From Nitrosomonadales bacterium (GTDB lineage Bacteria > Pseudomonadota > Gammaproteobacteria > Burkholderiales > Gallionellaceae), in assembly GCA_016234685.1 (NCBI GenBank), contig JACRAT010000003.1:18617-82616 (forward strand): a stretch of DNA of 64,000 nt. Reading direction: 5' to 3'. The translations under genes and the position numbers were made by a program. The first letter of the stretch is position 1; each line of letters opens with the position of its first letter. The notes below the pieces were generated by a model. The model saw nothing but the letters and a program-made list of their open reading frames with translations. It was not told where the DNA came from and did not search any database. Below are positions 1 through 8,487 of the stretch, in pieces.

Positions 1-2
1 TC

Positions 3-380
3 GCCCATCGCCCCAAGTTGATTGCGGTCACCGTGCTGACCAGCATGGGGCAGGATGACTTGGACGGACTGGGTATCCAAGCCACACCCGCCGAACTGGT
101 GCAGCGCCTAGCCGCGCTAGCAGAAGAGAGCGGGCTGGATGGCGTAGTCTGCTCCGCCCAAGAAGCCGCGCTATTGCGCCAACAACGCAGCAAAGACTTT
201 TGCCTAGTCACCCCCGGCATCCGCCCCGCCGACGCAGCCGCCAACGACCAGACCCGCATCATGACCCCGCGCGCCGCACTGGAGGCGGGTTCCAGCTATC
301 TGGTGATTGGTCGCCCAATTACCCAAGCCGCCGATCCGCTGCTGGCGTTACAAGCCATCGCTCAGGGCATTGCGGGCTAA
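3..380 (+). CDS. pyrF: Orotidine 5'-phosphate decarboxylase, C-terminal part (cut by window start)
   Basis: The enzyme decarboxylates OMP to UMP, the last step of de novo pyrimidine synthesis, in the cytosol. About 125 residues are visible. The segment [15 protein letters not shown] is the late beta-strand region of bacterial PyrF, and the GIRPAD and VIGRPIT motifs are the phosphate-binding loops of the barrel. The frame is open from the first base, so the gene starts upstream. The stop is followed after 2 bp by the mod start, so the modification genes sit directly behind pyrF where hldE would be expected. Confidence 0.93.
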   Translation, partial: AHRPKLIAVTVLTSMGQDDLDGLGIQATPAELVQRLAALAEESGLDGVVCSAQEAALLRQQRSKDFCLVTPGIRPADAAANDQTRIMTPRAALEAGSSYLVIGRPITQAADPLLALQAIAQGIAG

Positions 381-382
381 AC

Positions 383-2380
383 ATGGCTGATTTGCTATCC
401 CAACTTGAACACCTGAACGAGCAGCAACTGCGACGTTTGCTGGTGGAGCACCTCACCCGCCAAAAGCTCGGGCTGTATTGGGAGGCGAACGCCATCGAAC
501 GCGATGCCGCGCTGAATGCCGATGTCGTGTTGCCGAGGTTGGTGGAGGAGTGGAGTTGTTCGCCGAGTGTTCCCTCACCCCAGCCCTCTCCCGACGGGAG
601 AGGGAGTCAACTCCCTTCCCCCTCCGGGGGAAGGGCTGGGGATGAGGGCAAGCACCCTCTCCCCCCGGGAGAGGGCTGGGGTGAGGGTGATTTTGTTTAC
701 CGCAACCTCATCATCGAAGGCGACAACTACGATTCCCTGCGCCTGCTGCGCGCCACCCATGCCGGAAAAATCCGCGTCATCTACATCGACCCGCCGTACA
801 ACACCGGCAACAAGGACTGGGTCTACAACGACCATTACGTCAATGCTTCCGACCGCTGGCGGCATTCGCAGTGGCTGGAGTTTTTGTATCGCCGCCTCAC
901 GCTGGCGCGCGACCTGCTCACGCCGGACGGCGTGATTCTGGTGTCCATCAACGACGAAAACCGCGCGCGGTTGGAGATGCTGATGGACGAGGTGTTTCCG
1001 GGGATGCGGTTGGGCACGATCACTTGGCGCACACGCCAAGGCTCAAATGCCGACCAGCAATGTTTTCTTTCTGTCGATCACGAACATGTGTTGGTGTATG
1101 GCAATGAAGGGTTCAGTTTCAATGGCTTTGAAAAAAGCTATGAAATGTATGGCAATGCCGACAGCGATCCGCGAGGCGATTGGCGGACGAGTAATTTAAC
1201 GCTCGGCTTTTCCTACAAGGAACGTCCGAATCTGTATTACCCGCTGCAAGATCCGGCAACTGGGGTTGTTTATCCGCCGAACCCGGATCGTATTTGGGTG
1301 TATGCCTCGCGTGATCGTTTGAAAGAAGGGCAAACAGTTCAGACCAAAACGATGGAAGAATTCATCGACCCGGGTCAGATTATTTTCCCTAAAGATCAGC
1401 GCGTCGAAACCTGGAACACGATGGACGAACTGCTCGCTGCGATTGATCGTGGTGATGTTCCCAAGAGTGGCAAGTCGCCAACACTGCGCCGCGAATTACC
1501 CAATCTGGAATTTTGGTTGGGTCGTCCGGTGGGATTTGGTCGACCGCAGTTCAAGCGCTACAAGGCGGATTTGCGCAATCAAACCCAGCCATTATCGAGT
1601 TGGATTGTGCCGACTTTCGAGGACGGTAATTACGAAGCGGAAAATAGTTTTGTGTCGAGCACTAACCAAGAAGGCGCACGGGTTGTCGCGGAGATTTTCG
1701 GCGACCGCGCTTTCAACTATGCCAAGCCGCTTTCGCTCATCAAGAACCTGCTCTCTCAAGCCACTCAGCCCAACGACATCGTGCTCGATTTCTTCGCCGG
1801 TTTCGGCACCACCGGACAGGCCGTGTTGGAGCTGAATGCCGAAGATGCTTCGACAGGCTCAGCACAGGTAGGCCAGCGCCGTTTCATCCTGTGCTCCAGC
1901 ACCGAGGCCAACAGCAAAGAGCCGGACAAAAATCTGTGCCGCGACGTGTGCGCGGAACGGATGCGCCGCGTGATCAGCGGCTACGGCGGCAAGCCGGGTT
2001 ACACGCCGGAGCAGGGCGGCGAGTTCGCTTATCTGCAATTGGACAAGGTGGACGCCGCCGATGCGCATTTCGAGATCGATGCGGCGCACGCCTTTCAACT
2101 GCTGGCGCTGAAGCGGCTGAGCGTGGTGCGCGCCGCAACGGCGGGCGCGGTGCAGCGCCTCGGGCGGGTGGAGGATTGCGAGTTGCTGGTGTGCAACGAG
2201 GTCAATGCCGAGACGATAGCCACGCTCGCCGCCTGGCCGCAACAGCACGGCGCGGCGAGGCTGGCAATTTATTCCACCCGTCCTCAAACCTTGAGCGAAC
2301 AGCTCGCCGCGCGCGGCGTGGAAGCGAATTGCTACAGCTTGATGGATGCGTTGCTGAGCGGGCAGCGGGGTGCGGCATGA
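383..2380 (+). CDS. mod: Type III restriction-modification system DNA methyltransferase (Mod)
   Basis: An adenine-N6 DNA methyltransferase of 665 residues. The catalytic DPPYNTG motif is at residues 136-142 and the SAM-binding motif DFFAGFGTTG is near 469-478. DPPY before FxGxG is the beta-class order typical of type III Mod subunits. Start: ATG 2 bp after the pyrF stop (an upstream in-frame extension overlaps pyrF and is rejected). Its last bases overlap the next ATG. Two stretches look foreign to the family: about 39 residues rich in P, S and G at 64-102, encoded by a palindromic repeat, and a short ASTGSAQV segment near residue 489, also repeat-derived. The matching Res subunit survives only as a fragment at 3673-4203, so Mod is probably an orphan methylase. 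Activity is uncertain because of the insertions. Confidence 0.88.
   Translation: MADLLSQLEHLNEQQLRRLLVEHLTRQKLGLYWEANAIERDAALNADVVLPRLVEEWSCSPSVPSPQPSPDGRGSQLPSPSGGRAGDEGKHPLPPGEGWGEGDFVYRNLIIEGDNYDSLRLLRATHAGKIRVIYIDPPYNTGNKDWVYNDHYVNASDRWRHSQWLEFLYRRLTLARDLLTPDGVILVSINDENRARLEMLMDEVFPGMRLGTITWRTRQGSNADQQCFLSVDHEHVLVYGNEGFSFNGFEKSYEMYGNADSDPRGDWRTSNLTLGFSYKERPNLYYPLQDPATGVVYPPNPDRIWVYASRDRLKEGQTVQTKTMEEFIDPGQIIFPKDQRVETWNTMDELLAAIDRGDVPKSGKSPTLRRELPNLEFWLGRPVGFGRPQFKRYKADLRNQTQPLSSWIVPTFEDGNYEAENSFVSSTNQEGARVVAEIFGDRAFNYAKPLSLIKNLLSQATQPNDIVLDFFAGFGTTGQAVLELNAEDASTGSAQVGQRRFILCSSTEANSKEPDKNLCRDVCAERMRRVISGYGGKPGYTPEQGGEFAYLQLDKVDAADAHFEIDAAHAFQLLALKRLSVVRAATAGAVQRLGRVEDCELLVCNEVNAETIATLAAWPQQHGAARLAIYSTRPQTLSEQLAARGVEANCYSLMDALLSGQRGAA
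572..687 (+). repeat. Palindromic GGGAGAGGG-type repeat inserted in mod
   Basis: Outer arms CCCTCACCCC and GGGGTGAGGG are inverted copies. Inside are several CCCTCTCCC / GGGAGAGGG inverted pairs, so the element can fold into nested hairpins. It is translated in frame as a P/S/G-rich segment between the N-terminal helices and the YRNLIIEGDNYDSL segment of Mod. A shorter relative lies in alaS at 38796-38870. Confidence 0.8.
1846..1870 (+). repeat. Short dispersed-repeat fragment (CTTCGACAGGCTCAG type) in mod
   Basis: The sequence GCTTCGACAGGCTCAGCAC matches the core of a dispersed repeat common in proteobacterial intergenic regions (from memory). It encodes about eight residues (ASTGSAQV) between ELNAED and GQRRFILCS, where Mod relatives usually run straight through. 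The insertion is therefore inferred from family knowledge, not from an alignment. A related half-site is at 56391-56426. Confidence 0.55.
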
Positions 2381-3423
2381 GCGAGTTGCCGAAATCAACC
2401 GAGGCGGATTTGTATCACGGCATCCGCGAGGTGTTGCTGTCGGCGCGTGCGACGGTGCGACGCACGGTCAACGATACGATGGTGCAAACCTATTGGCAGA
2501 TTGGACGGCTGATTGTCGAAGATGAGCAGGGCGGAGTACAGCGGGCGGAGTATGGAAAAGCGGTGTTGGCTGAGTTGTCACGTCGCCTGACCGCAGAATT
2601 TGGCAAGGGTTTTTCGGCGCAAAGCCTTTGGAGTCATCGTCAGTTTTATCTCGAATTTCCAATTCTCTCCACAGCGTGGAGAGAATTGAGTTGGTCTCAT
2701 TACAAGATGCTTATGCGCATCAAGAATCTGCAAGCGCGTACGTGGTATGCGGACGAAACTGTAAGCCAAGGCTGGAGTGTTCGTGCACTGGATAGGCAGA
2801 TTTCTACTTTCTATTTTGAGCGCTTGCTGGGTAGCCAAAATCAGGATGGCGTTCGCACCGAGGCCGCAGGAAAAATTGCTGCTGAAGCGTCGGTAGATCC
2901 CCGCGATTTCATCCGGGACCCTTACGTGCTGGAGTTTTTGGGGGTGCAGCCAGATGCGGGTTTATATGAGCAGGATGTTGAGCAAGGGCTGATTGACCGT
3001 CTGCAACAGTTTCTGATGGAACTCGGCAAGGGTTTCGCCTTCGTGGCGCGGCAAAAACGCTTGCAGGTGGAAGGTGACGATTTCTTCGTTGATCTGGTTT
3101 TCTACAACTATTTGCTCAAATGCTTTGTGCTGATTGACCTCAAAGTGGGCAAGCTGACGCATCAGGATGTCGGGCAACTGGATATGTATGTGCGCGTGTT
3201 CGATGAGCAGCAGCGCGGCGAGGGCGACAATCCGACGATTGGTTTGATCTTGTGTTCTGAGCGCAATGCGGCAGTGGCGAAGTATTCGGCTTTGGCTGAC
3301 AGCCAGCAACTATTTGCCAGCAAGTATCAAACCTGTTTGCCGACTGAAGCTGAATTGCGTGCCGAGTTGGAGCGCGACCGCGCTTGGCTGGAAAACGCAA
3401 GAATCAGCAAGGAGATGCCATGA
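2377..3423 (+). CDS. DUF1016 (YhcG-type) PDDEXK nuclease family protein
   Basis: A protein of 348 residues with the two-part architecture of the family. The N-terminal DUF1016 helical domain (about 1-150) has TYWQIGRLIVE and GFSAQSLWSHRQFYLEFP. The C-terminal domain (about 160-330) has DFFVDLVFYN followed by LIDLKVGK, which fits the D...(E/D)xK core of PDDEXK nucleases. The ATG overlaps the mod stop (ATGA), so the two are translationally coupled. Family members commonly sit in restriction-modification loci; their precise biochemical role is not established. The gene appears intact and overlaps the next, truncated DUF1016 paralogue. Confidence 0.85.
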   Translation: MSELPKSTEADLYHGIREVLLSARATVRRTVNDTMVQTYWQIGRLIVEDEQGGVQRAEYGKAVLAELSRRLTAEFGKGFSAQSLWSHRQFYLEFPILSTAWRELSWSHYKMLMRIKNLQARTWYADETVSQGWSVRALDRQISTFYFERLLGSQNQDGVRTEAAGKIAAEASVDPRDFIRDPYVLEFLGVQPDAGLYEQDVEQGLIDRLQQFLMELGKGFAFVARQKRLQVEGDDFFVDLVFYNYLLKCFVLIDLKVGKLTHQDVGQLDMYVRVFDEQQRGEGDNPTIGLILCSERNAAVAKYSALADSQQLFASKYQTCLPTEAELRAELERDRAWLENARISKEMP

Positions 3424-3698
3424 GTGTGCGTTTGGGAGAGGGCTATCAGGCGTTACTGGTGCAAATTTCTGACACTTACACTCAGGGGCGTGTTGCCGCG
3501 ATGCAGGCGGTCAACGCCCATCTCATTGAAACTTACTGGCAGGTTGGGCGGCATATTGTGGAGTTTGAGCAGGGCGGAAAAAATCGCGCCGACTATGGCA
3601 AGGCGCTGATTAGTAGTCTGGCTAAAGATTTGAACGTGCGCCACGGCAAGGGATTCACGAAAAAACATTTACGGCGTGCTGCCTCCCTCAGACGATGA
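3420..3698 (+). pseudogene. Truncated second DUF1016 gene (N-terminal remnant)
   Basis: About 83 residues resemble the N-terminus of the preceding protein: ETYWQVGRHIVEFEQGG and RHGKGFTKKHLR align with TYWQIGRLIVEDEQGG and GKGFSAQSLW. After HLR the similarity ends, a few unrelated residues follow, and translation stops. The rest of the helical domain and the whole nuclease domain are missing. The break point at about 3670 coincides with the start of homology to Res, so one deletion probably removed the end of this gene and the start of res. Confidence 0.8.
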
Positions 3699-4203
3699 TC
3701 TGGCGCACATTGAATCGTTGCTGATGCGTGAAGAACGTGACTGGCTGGCAGATCGAAGTCTGGTATTGGATGGCAAGGAACTGCGCATTGGTCGCTACGA
3801 TGGTTCGGTAAAGTTAAACAACGAGGAGCGCGAGTTCGCTAAAGCGCTGGATCGTGCGGATTTCGTGGCGTGGTGGCATCGCAACCCGGATCGCAAGCCT
3901 TATGCAGTGCGGCTGGTGCGAGGCGAGCATCAGAACTACTTTTACCCGGATTTTGTGGTGTGCCTGTCGCACCTTCCGGGGGATGTACCCGTGGTGCGAC
4001 TGATCGAGACGAAAGAAAACACCAAGGATGCGGCGCGCAAAGCCCAGCGTATCCCCCAATACTTTGGGAAGGTGCTGTTTCTCACCAAAGATCAAAGCCG
4101 TCTGCGTGTGGTTAACGATGACGGTAGCTTGGGCAAAGCGGTTGATTGGGATGACTTGCTGCCTGTGCAAGACTGGTTGCGTGCGTCCAAGCCCGCAGTG
4201 TGA
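3673..4203 (+). pseudogene. res: 3' fragment of type III restriction subunit Res (nuclease domain only)
   Basis: About 176 residues match the C-terminal endonuclease region of Res proteins: FYPDFVV followed by VRLIETKENT is the PDDEXK-like D...ExK core. The DEAD/helicase part of some 700 residues is absent. A GTG or CTG near 3673-3676 could in principle start translation, but there is no good ribosome site. Without the ATPase/translocase the fragment cannot restrict DNA as a type III enzyme. Whether the isolated nuclease domain is expressed is unknown. Confidence 0.8.
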
Positions 4204-4254
4204 CGTTGGTTTGAGACGAATTTTGATGAGTTTACATGAGTGAAAAGGATGGGC

Positions 4255-5208
4255 ATGAAGCTGCCATCATTTGAAAACGCCCGCGTGCTGGTGGTGGGCG
4301 ATGTGATGCTGGATCGTTACTGGTTCGGCGATGTGGAGCGCATCTCGCCGGAGGCGCCGGTGCCGGTGTTGAAGGTGTCGAAGACGGAGGAGCGTCCCGG
4401 TGGGGCGGCCAATGTGGCGCGCAATATCGCGGCGCTGGGAGCACAGGCCACATTGTTGTCGGTGGTGGGCGACGATGAGGCGGGGCGTTGTCTGGAGAAA
4501 CTGCTGGTGGAGCAGGGCGGGGTGAATGCGCTGTTGCACCGCGACGCGGGCATCTCTACCACCGTCAAGCTACGCGCAGTGGCGCGTCAGCAGCAGTTGC
4601 TGCGCATCGACTTCGAGACTGCGCCCAGCCATGAGGTGCTCAACGCCAAGCTGGCTGAATATCGGGCGCGGGTAGCGGAGGCCGATGTGGTGTTGCTGTC
4701 GGACTATGGCAAGGGGGGCTTGGCGCACATCGCCGAGATGATCCGGCTGGCGCGTGCGGCGGGCAAGCCGGTGCTGGTCGATCCCAAGGGCGACGACTAT
4801 GCGCGCTATCGGGGGGCGACCCTGCTGACGCCAAATCGCAGCGAGTTCCGCCAGGTGGCGGGTACGTGGCAGAGCGAGCAGGAGTTGACCTCCAAAGCAC
4901 AAAAGTTGCGTGCTGACTTGGGGTTGGCGGCGTTATTGGTGACGCGCAGTGAAGAGGGGATGACGCTGTTCCGCGCTGATGAGGTTTATCACGAAGCAGC
5001 GCAGGCGCGCGAGGTGTTCGATGTCAGCGGGGCGGGCGACACGGTGATCGCCACGCTGGCGGTGATGTTGGCGAGCGGCGCAGAGATGAGCGCCGCTGTG
5101 CATCTGGCTAATCGCGCGGGCGGCATCGTAGTGGGTAAATTGGGTACGGCGGTGGTCAGCCGGAAAGAGATTTTGGGAGAAGAGGGAAGGGGGAAGGGAG
5201 AAGGGTAG
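4255..5208 (+). CDS. rfaE1: D-glycero-beta-D-manno-heptose-7-phosphate kinase
   Basis: A PfkB-family sugar kinase of 317 residues that phosphorylates heptose 7-phosphate to the 1,7-bisphosphate for ADP-heptose and LPS inner-core synthesis. Seen: RVLVVGDVMLDRYWFG at the N-terminus, the EAPVPVLKV and RPGGAANVARN segments, and the DVSGAGDTVIATLA ATP/anion-hole motif near the C-terminus. The length fits the kinase-only form; no nucleotidyltransferase domain is fused. The ATG at 4255 is chosen because AAGGA lies 5 nt upstream; GTG 4240 and ATG 4249 are alternatives. The last dozen residues (GEEGRGKGEG) are encoded by an inverted repeat that also supplies the stop codon. Confidence 0.92.
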   Translation: MKLPSFENARVLVVGDVMLDRYWFGDVERISPEAPVPVLKVSKTEERPGGAANVARNIAALGAQATLLSVVGDDEAGRCLEKLLVEQGGVNALLHRDAGISTTVKLRAVARQQQLLRIDFETAPSHEVLNAKLAEYRARVAEADVVLLSDYGKGGLAHIAEMIRLARAAGKPVLVDPKGDDYARYRGATLLTPNRSEFRQVAGTWQSEQELTSKAQKLRADLGLAALLVTRSEEGMTLFRADEVYHEAAQAREVFDVSGAGDTVIATLAVMLASGAEMSAAVHLANRAGGIVVGKLGTAVVSRKEILGEEGRGKGEG

Positions 5209-5250
5209 AGAGTGCAGCGCTGGTTTTGCCCTTCTCCCTTTACCCTTCCC
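5184..5250 (+). repeat. Inverted repeat GGGAAGGG...CCCTTCCC spanning the kinase stop codon
   Basis: The left arm (5184-5205, ending GGGAGAAGGG) and the right arm (5228-5250, CCCTTCTCCC then CCCTTCCC) are near-complementary over about 22 bp, with a loop of about 22 nt. The hairpin could end transcription or protect RNA between the kinase gene and hldD. Its left arm is read as the C-terminal tail of the kinase. Confidence 0.7.
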
Positions 5251-5266
5251 ATTTTTAGGAGCAAAC

Positions 5267-5347
5267 ATGTATTACATCGTTACCGGCACAGCCGGCTTTA
5301 GCTTCGACATAACGCGCTGCCGTGCATTAGTCTGCGGGGGGGATTGA
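5267..5347 (+). pseudogene. Truncated duplicate of the hldD start (26-codon leader ORF)
   Basis: This ORF begins MYYIVTGTAGF, nearly the same as the true hldD start [11 protein letters not shown] 83 bp downstream, but with many different synonymous bases. It has a stronger ribosome site (AGGAG, 5 nt before ATG) than hldD itself. After GF it diverges into unrelated codons and ends at TGA 5345-5347, two bases before the hldD ATG. It could be a scar of recombination between hldD alleles, or serve as a translationally coupled leader. Confidence 0.75.
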
Positions 5348-5349
5348 AT

Positions 5350-6348
5350 ATGTACTATATCGTTACTGGGGCCGCAGGTTTTATCGGCTCGAATCTGGTC
5401 AAGGCGCTGAACGAGCGCGGCGAGACCAATATCATCGCCGTGGATAATCTGAAGAAGGCGGACAAATTCCGCAATCTGGTGGATTGCGACATCGCGGACT
5501 ATCTGGATAAGGAAGAATTCCTCGATAAGCTGGAGAGCGGATTCTTCGATGGTCTATTGGCGGGTGTGCTGCACGAGGGGGCTTGCTCCGACACGATGGA
5601 AGCCGATGGCCGCTACATGATGCAGAACAACTATCAGTATTCGCTGGAGTTGTTGAATTACTGCCAGAGCGAGGAAGTGCCGCTGCTGTACGCCTCGTCG
5701 GCCTCGGTATACGGGGCCGGGCCGCAGTTCCGCGAGTCGCGCGAGAACGAGTCGCCGCTGAACGTCTATGCCTACTCCAAGTTTTTGTTCGACCAGATCG
5801 TGCGGCGACGCTGGAACAAGCGCACGGCTCAGATCGTCGGCTTCCGCTATTTCAATGTCTATGGCGCGCGTGAGCAACACAAAGGGCGCATGGCTTCGGT
5901 GGCATTCCACTTCTTCAACCAGTATCGCGCCGAAGGCTACGTCAAGCTGTTCGAGGGCTGCGATGGCTACGCCAACGGCGGGCAGTTGCGCGACTTCGTG
6001 TCGGTTGAGGATGTGGTCAAAGTCAACATGCATTTTCTGGAGAATCCGGGCAAATCTGGCATCTTCAATCTGGGTACGGGTAAGGCGCAGAGCTTCAACG
6101 ATGTCGCAGTCACCACCATCAACACGTTGCGTCTCGCCAAGGGCGAGGCGGCGTTGACGTTGGAAGAGATGCATAGCCATGAACTTATCCGCTACATTCC
6201 GTTCCCCGATGCGCTCAAAGGTAAGTACCAAAGCTACACCCAAGCCGATATGGCAGCGTTGCGCGCGACTGGCTATGTCGAGCCCTTCCTGACGGTGGAG
6301 CAGGGCGTGGCCCGCTACGTCAGTCAGTTGTTGCAAACCGCAGGCTGA
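5350..6348 (+). CDS. hldD: ADP-L-glycero-D-manno-heptose 6-epimerase
   Basis: A short-chain dehydrogenase-like epimerase of 332 residues that converts ADP-D,D-heptose to ADP-L,D-heptose for the LPS core. The NAD(P)-binding [10 protein letters not shown] is at residues 7-16. The catalytic YAYSK (YxxxK) follows SSASVYG and [16 protein letters not shown] and the [10 protein letters not shown] segment are family hallmarks. ATG 5350 is preferred over the in-frame TTG at 5344 because family proteins start MYYIVTG. Its own upstream site is only a run of G, so translation may depend on the short leader ORF ending 2 bp upstream. Confidence 0.95.
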   Translation: MYYIVTGAAGFIGSNLVKALNERGETNIIAVDNLKKADKFRNLVDCDIADYLDKEEFLDKLESGFFDGLLAGVLHEGACSDTMEADGRYMMQNNYQYSLELLNYCQSEEVPLLYASSASVYGAGPQFRESRENESPLNVYAYSKFLFDQIVRRRWNKRTAQIVGFRYFNVYGAREQHKGRMASVAFHFFNQYRAEGYVKLFEGCDGYANGGQLRDFVSVEDVVKVNMHFLENPGKSGIFNLGTGKAQSFNDVAVTTINTLRLAKGEAALTLEEMHSHELIRYIPFPDALKGKYQSYTQADMAALRATGYVEPFLTVEQGVARYVSQLLQTAG

Positions 6349-6539
6349 GGCTAAAGGGGCGGGCGTCGGATTCTTCGAATGCCTGTTTCGTGGTATTCTT
6401 GCGACGCCTGTCATGCAAGCAAGATGCGACCATTACACGAGCAGTAAGCACCGTATTTACATAGTTGGTCGTTCAGCGGCGGTCATCCCCCTCGGTTCGA
6501 GCCAGCCAGATTTTAATTTCATCTGAAGGAAACAAAGGC

Positions 6540-7838
6540 ATGTCGAGCGTAGAAACACTGGGCGCACTGGAGCGCCGTCTGAATGCATCCATTCCGCAGC
6601 AAATCATCCGTAGCGAAGTCGAATCCCGTCTGAAAAAGGTAGGGCGCACCGCAAAGGTGGCTGGATTCCGTCCGGGCAAGGTTCCGTTCAAGATCCTTGA
6701 GCAGCAATACGGTGGGCAGATCTATCAAGAAGTGCTGGGCGACAGCCTGCAACGCTCGTTCTCCGAGAACGCGCAGACGCACAAGCTGAGCGTGGTCGGC
6801 TATCCCAAGTTCGAAGTGAAGTCCGCAGGTGCTGAGCAAGTGGAATACGCTGCCACCTTTGAGGTCTATCCCGAGATCACGCTGGGCGACTTGAGCAGCG
6901 AGACCGTGGAACGCTCGACTTACACCCTGAGCGACGCTGATGTCGAGAACACCATCAACACCCTGCGCAAGCAACGCGCAGTCTATGTCGTCGCAGATCG
7001 CGCCGCTCAGAACGACGACCAAGTACGCATCGATTTCTCCGGCACGCTGGATGGCGTGGTGTTCGACGGCGGTGAAGCCAAGGATTTCGTATTCGTGCTG
7101 GGTGCGGGTCGTATGTTGCCCGACTTCGAAACCGCGATCACTGGCATGAAAACCGGCGAGACCAAGGCTTTCGATATGACTTTCCCGGCTGACTATCACG
7201 GCAAGGAAGTGGCCGGCAAGCAAGTGACCTTCACCATCACGGTACATGCGGTCGAAGAGCCGCGTCTGCCTGAACTGGATGCTGCTTTTGCCAAGTCGTT
7301 GGGTGTTGCAGATGGCGATGTGGAGAAGGTCAAGGCCGAGATTCGTTCGAATCTGGAGCGCGAAGTCAGCCGCCGAATCAAGGTTCGCAACAAGGATGCC
7401 GCGATGAGCGTGCTGGAAAAGGTCACTCAAGCCGAGTTGCCCAAGACCATGCTGGATTGGGAGATCCAAAACCAACAGCAACAAGCACTGCAAGAGATGG
7501 CCTCCCGTGGCGTGAAGATCCCGCAAGGAGCGACGCTGCCTGCCGAATTGTTCCTCGATCGCGCGCAGAAGCGCGTCAAGCTGGGTCTGATCCTGAACGA
7601 GTTGGTCGAAAAGCATGATCTATCGGCCAAGCCGGATCAGATCAAGGCGCTGGTGCAAGAGTACGCCCAGAGCTTCGAGCAACCGGAAGAGGTCGTGCGT
7701 TGGTATTCCGCCGATCAAGCTCGTATGCAAGAAGTCGAGAATCTGGCGCTGGAAGATAACGTCGTTGCTTGGGTGCATGGCGCAGCCAAGGTGAGCGATA
7801 AGGAACTGACCTTCAAAGAGTTGATGGGGACGAACTGA
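6540..7838 (+). CDS. tig: Trigger factor, ribosome-associated chaperone and prolyl isomerase
   Basis: A protein of 432 residues, the same length as the E. coli protein. Domains: N-terminal ribosome-binding domain (about 1-115) with the GFRPGKVPF loop near residue 43; FKBP-type isomerase domain (about 150-245) with [13 protein letters not shown] and [14 protein letters not shown]-terminal helical chaperone domain. ATG 6540 has GAAGGA upstream; longer in-frame forms lack family support. The stop overlaps the clpP ATG, giving the usual tig-clpP-clpX-lon order. The 190 bp upstream probably holds the promoter; I could not fix its boxes. Confidence 0.96.
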   Translation: MSSVETLGALERRLNASIPQQIIRSEVESRLKKVGRTAKVAGFRPGKVPFKILEQQYGGQIYQEVLGDSLQRSFSENAQTHKLSVVGYPKFEVKSAGAEQVEYAATFEVYPEITLGDLSSETVERSTYTLSDADVENTINTLRKQRAVYVVADRAAQNDDQVRIDFSGTLDGVVFDGGEAKDFVFVLGAGRMLPDFETAITGMKTGETKAFDMTFPADYHGKEVAGKQVTFTITVHAVEEPRLPELDAAFAKSLGVADGDVEKVKAEIRSNLEREVSRRIKVRNKDAAMSVLEKVTQAELPKTMLDWEIQNQQQQALQEMASRGVKIPQGATLPAELFLDRAQKRVKLGLILNELVEKHDLSAKPDQIKALVQEYAQSFEQPEEVVRWYSADQARMQEVENLALEDNVVAWVHGAAKVSDKELTFKELMGTN

Positions 7839-8461
7839 TGAGCCATTCATCGCAGCACAATCTGGAGCCGCACAACAGCGGCTTGATCCCGATGGTGATC
7901 GAAACCAGCGGGCGCGGTGAGCGGGCATTCGACATCTATTCGCGTCTGCTGAAAGAGCGGGTGATCTTCTTGGTCGGCCCGATCAACGATCAGGTCGCCA
8001 ATCTGGTGGTCGCGCAGTTGCTGTTCCTGGAATCGGAGAATCCCGAGAAGGACATCCATCTGTACATCAACTCGCCCGGCGGTTCGATCTCGGCGGGCAT
8101 GGCGATCTACGACACCATGCAGTTCATCAAGCCGAACGTCTCCACTTTATGCATCGGTATGGCCGCCTCGATGGGCGCGTTCCTGCTGCAAGCGGGTGAG
8201 AAGGGTAAGCGTTTCGCCCTGCCTAACTCTACGGTGATGATCCATCAGCCGCTGGGTGGGTTCCAAGGGCAGGCGACTGACATCGAGATCCACGCCAAGT
8301 ATATTTTGAGCTTGCGTGAGCGTCTCTATACCTTGATGGCGCAACACACTGGACGCAACGTGGAAGAGATCGCCCGCGACAGCGAGCGCGATAATTTCCT
8401 GACTGCCAAGCAAGCGCTGGACTATGGTCTGATCGACCAAGTGCTGGATAAACGAGCCTAA
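7838..8461 (+). CDS. clpP: ATP-dependent Clp protease proteolytic subunit
   Basis: A serine protease of 207 residues that forms the double-heptamer chamber served by ClpX. The nucleophile Ser111 is in GMAASMGAF and His136 in MIHQPLGG, at the classic positions. [22 protein letters not shown] is the conserved start of the mature protein, so a propeptide of roughly a dozen residues is expected. The ATG overlaps the tig stop (TGATG). Confidence 0.97.
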   Translation: MSHSSQHNLEPHNSGLIPMVIETSGRGERAFDIYSRLLKERVIFLVGPINDQVANLVVAQLLFLESENPEKDIHLYINSPGGSISAGMAIYDTMQFIKPNVSTLCIGMAASMGAFLLQAGEKGKRFALPNSTVMIHQPLGGFQGQATDIEIHAKYILSLRERLYTLMAQHTGRNVEEIARDSERDNFLTAKQALDYGLIDQVLDKRA

Positions 8462-8487
8462 CGGCCTATATACGAGTGAGGGTTTGA

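Noticed and set aside
572..687. CRISPR-like array
   Set aside because: The repeated GGGAGAGGG pieces alternate strand and spacing and there are no regular spacers; it is a palindromic repeat inside mod.
5344..5349. TTG start of hldD two codons upstream
   Set aside because: Family proteins begin MYYIVTG, which the ATG at 5350 gives exactly.
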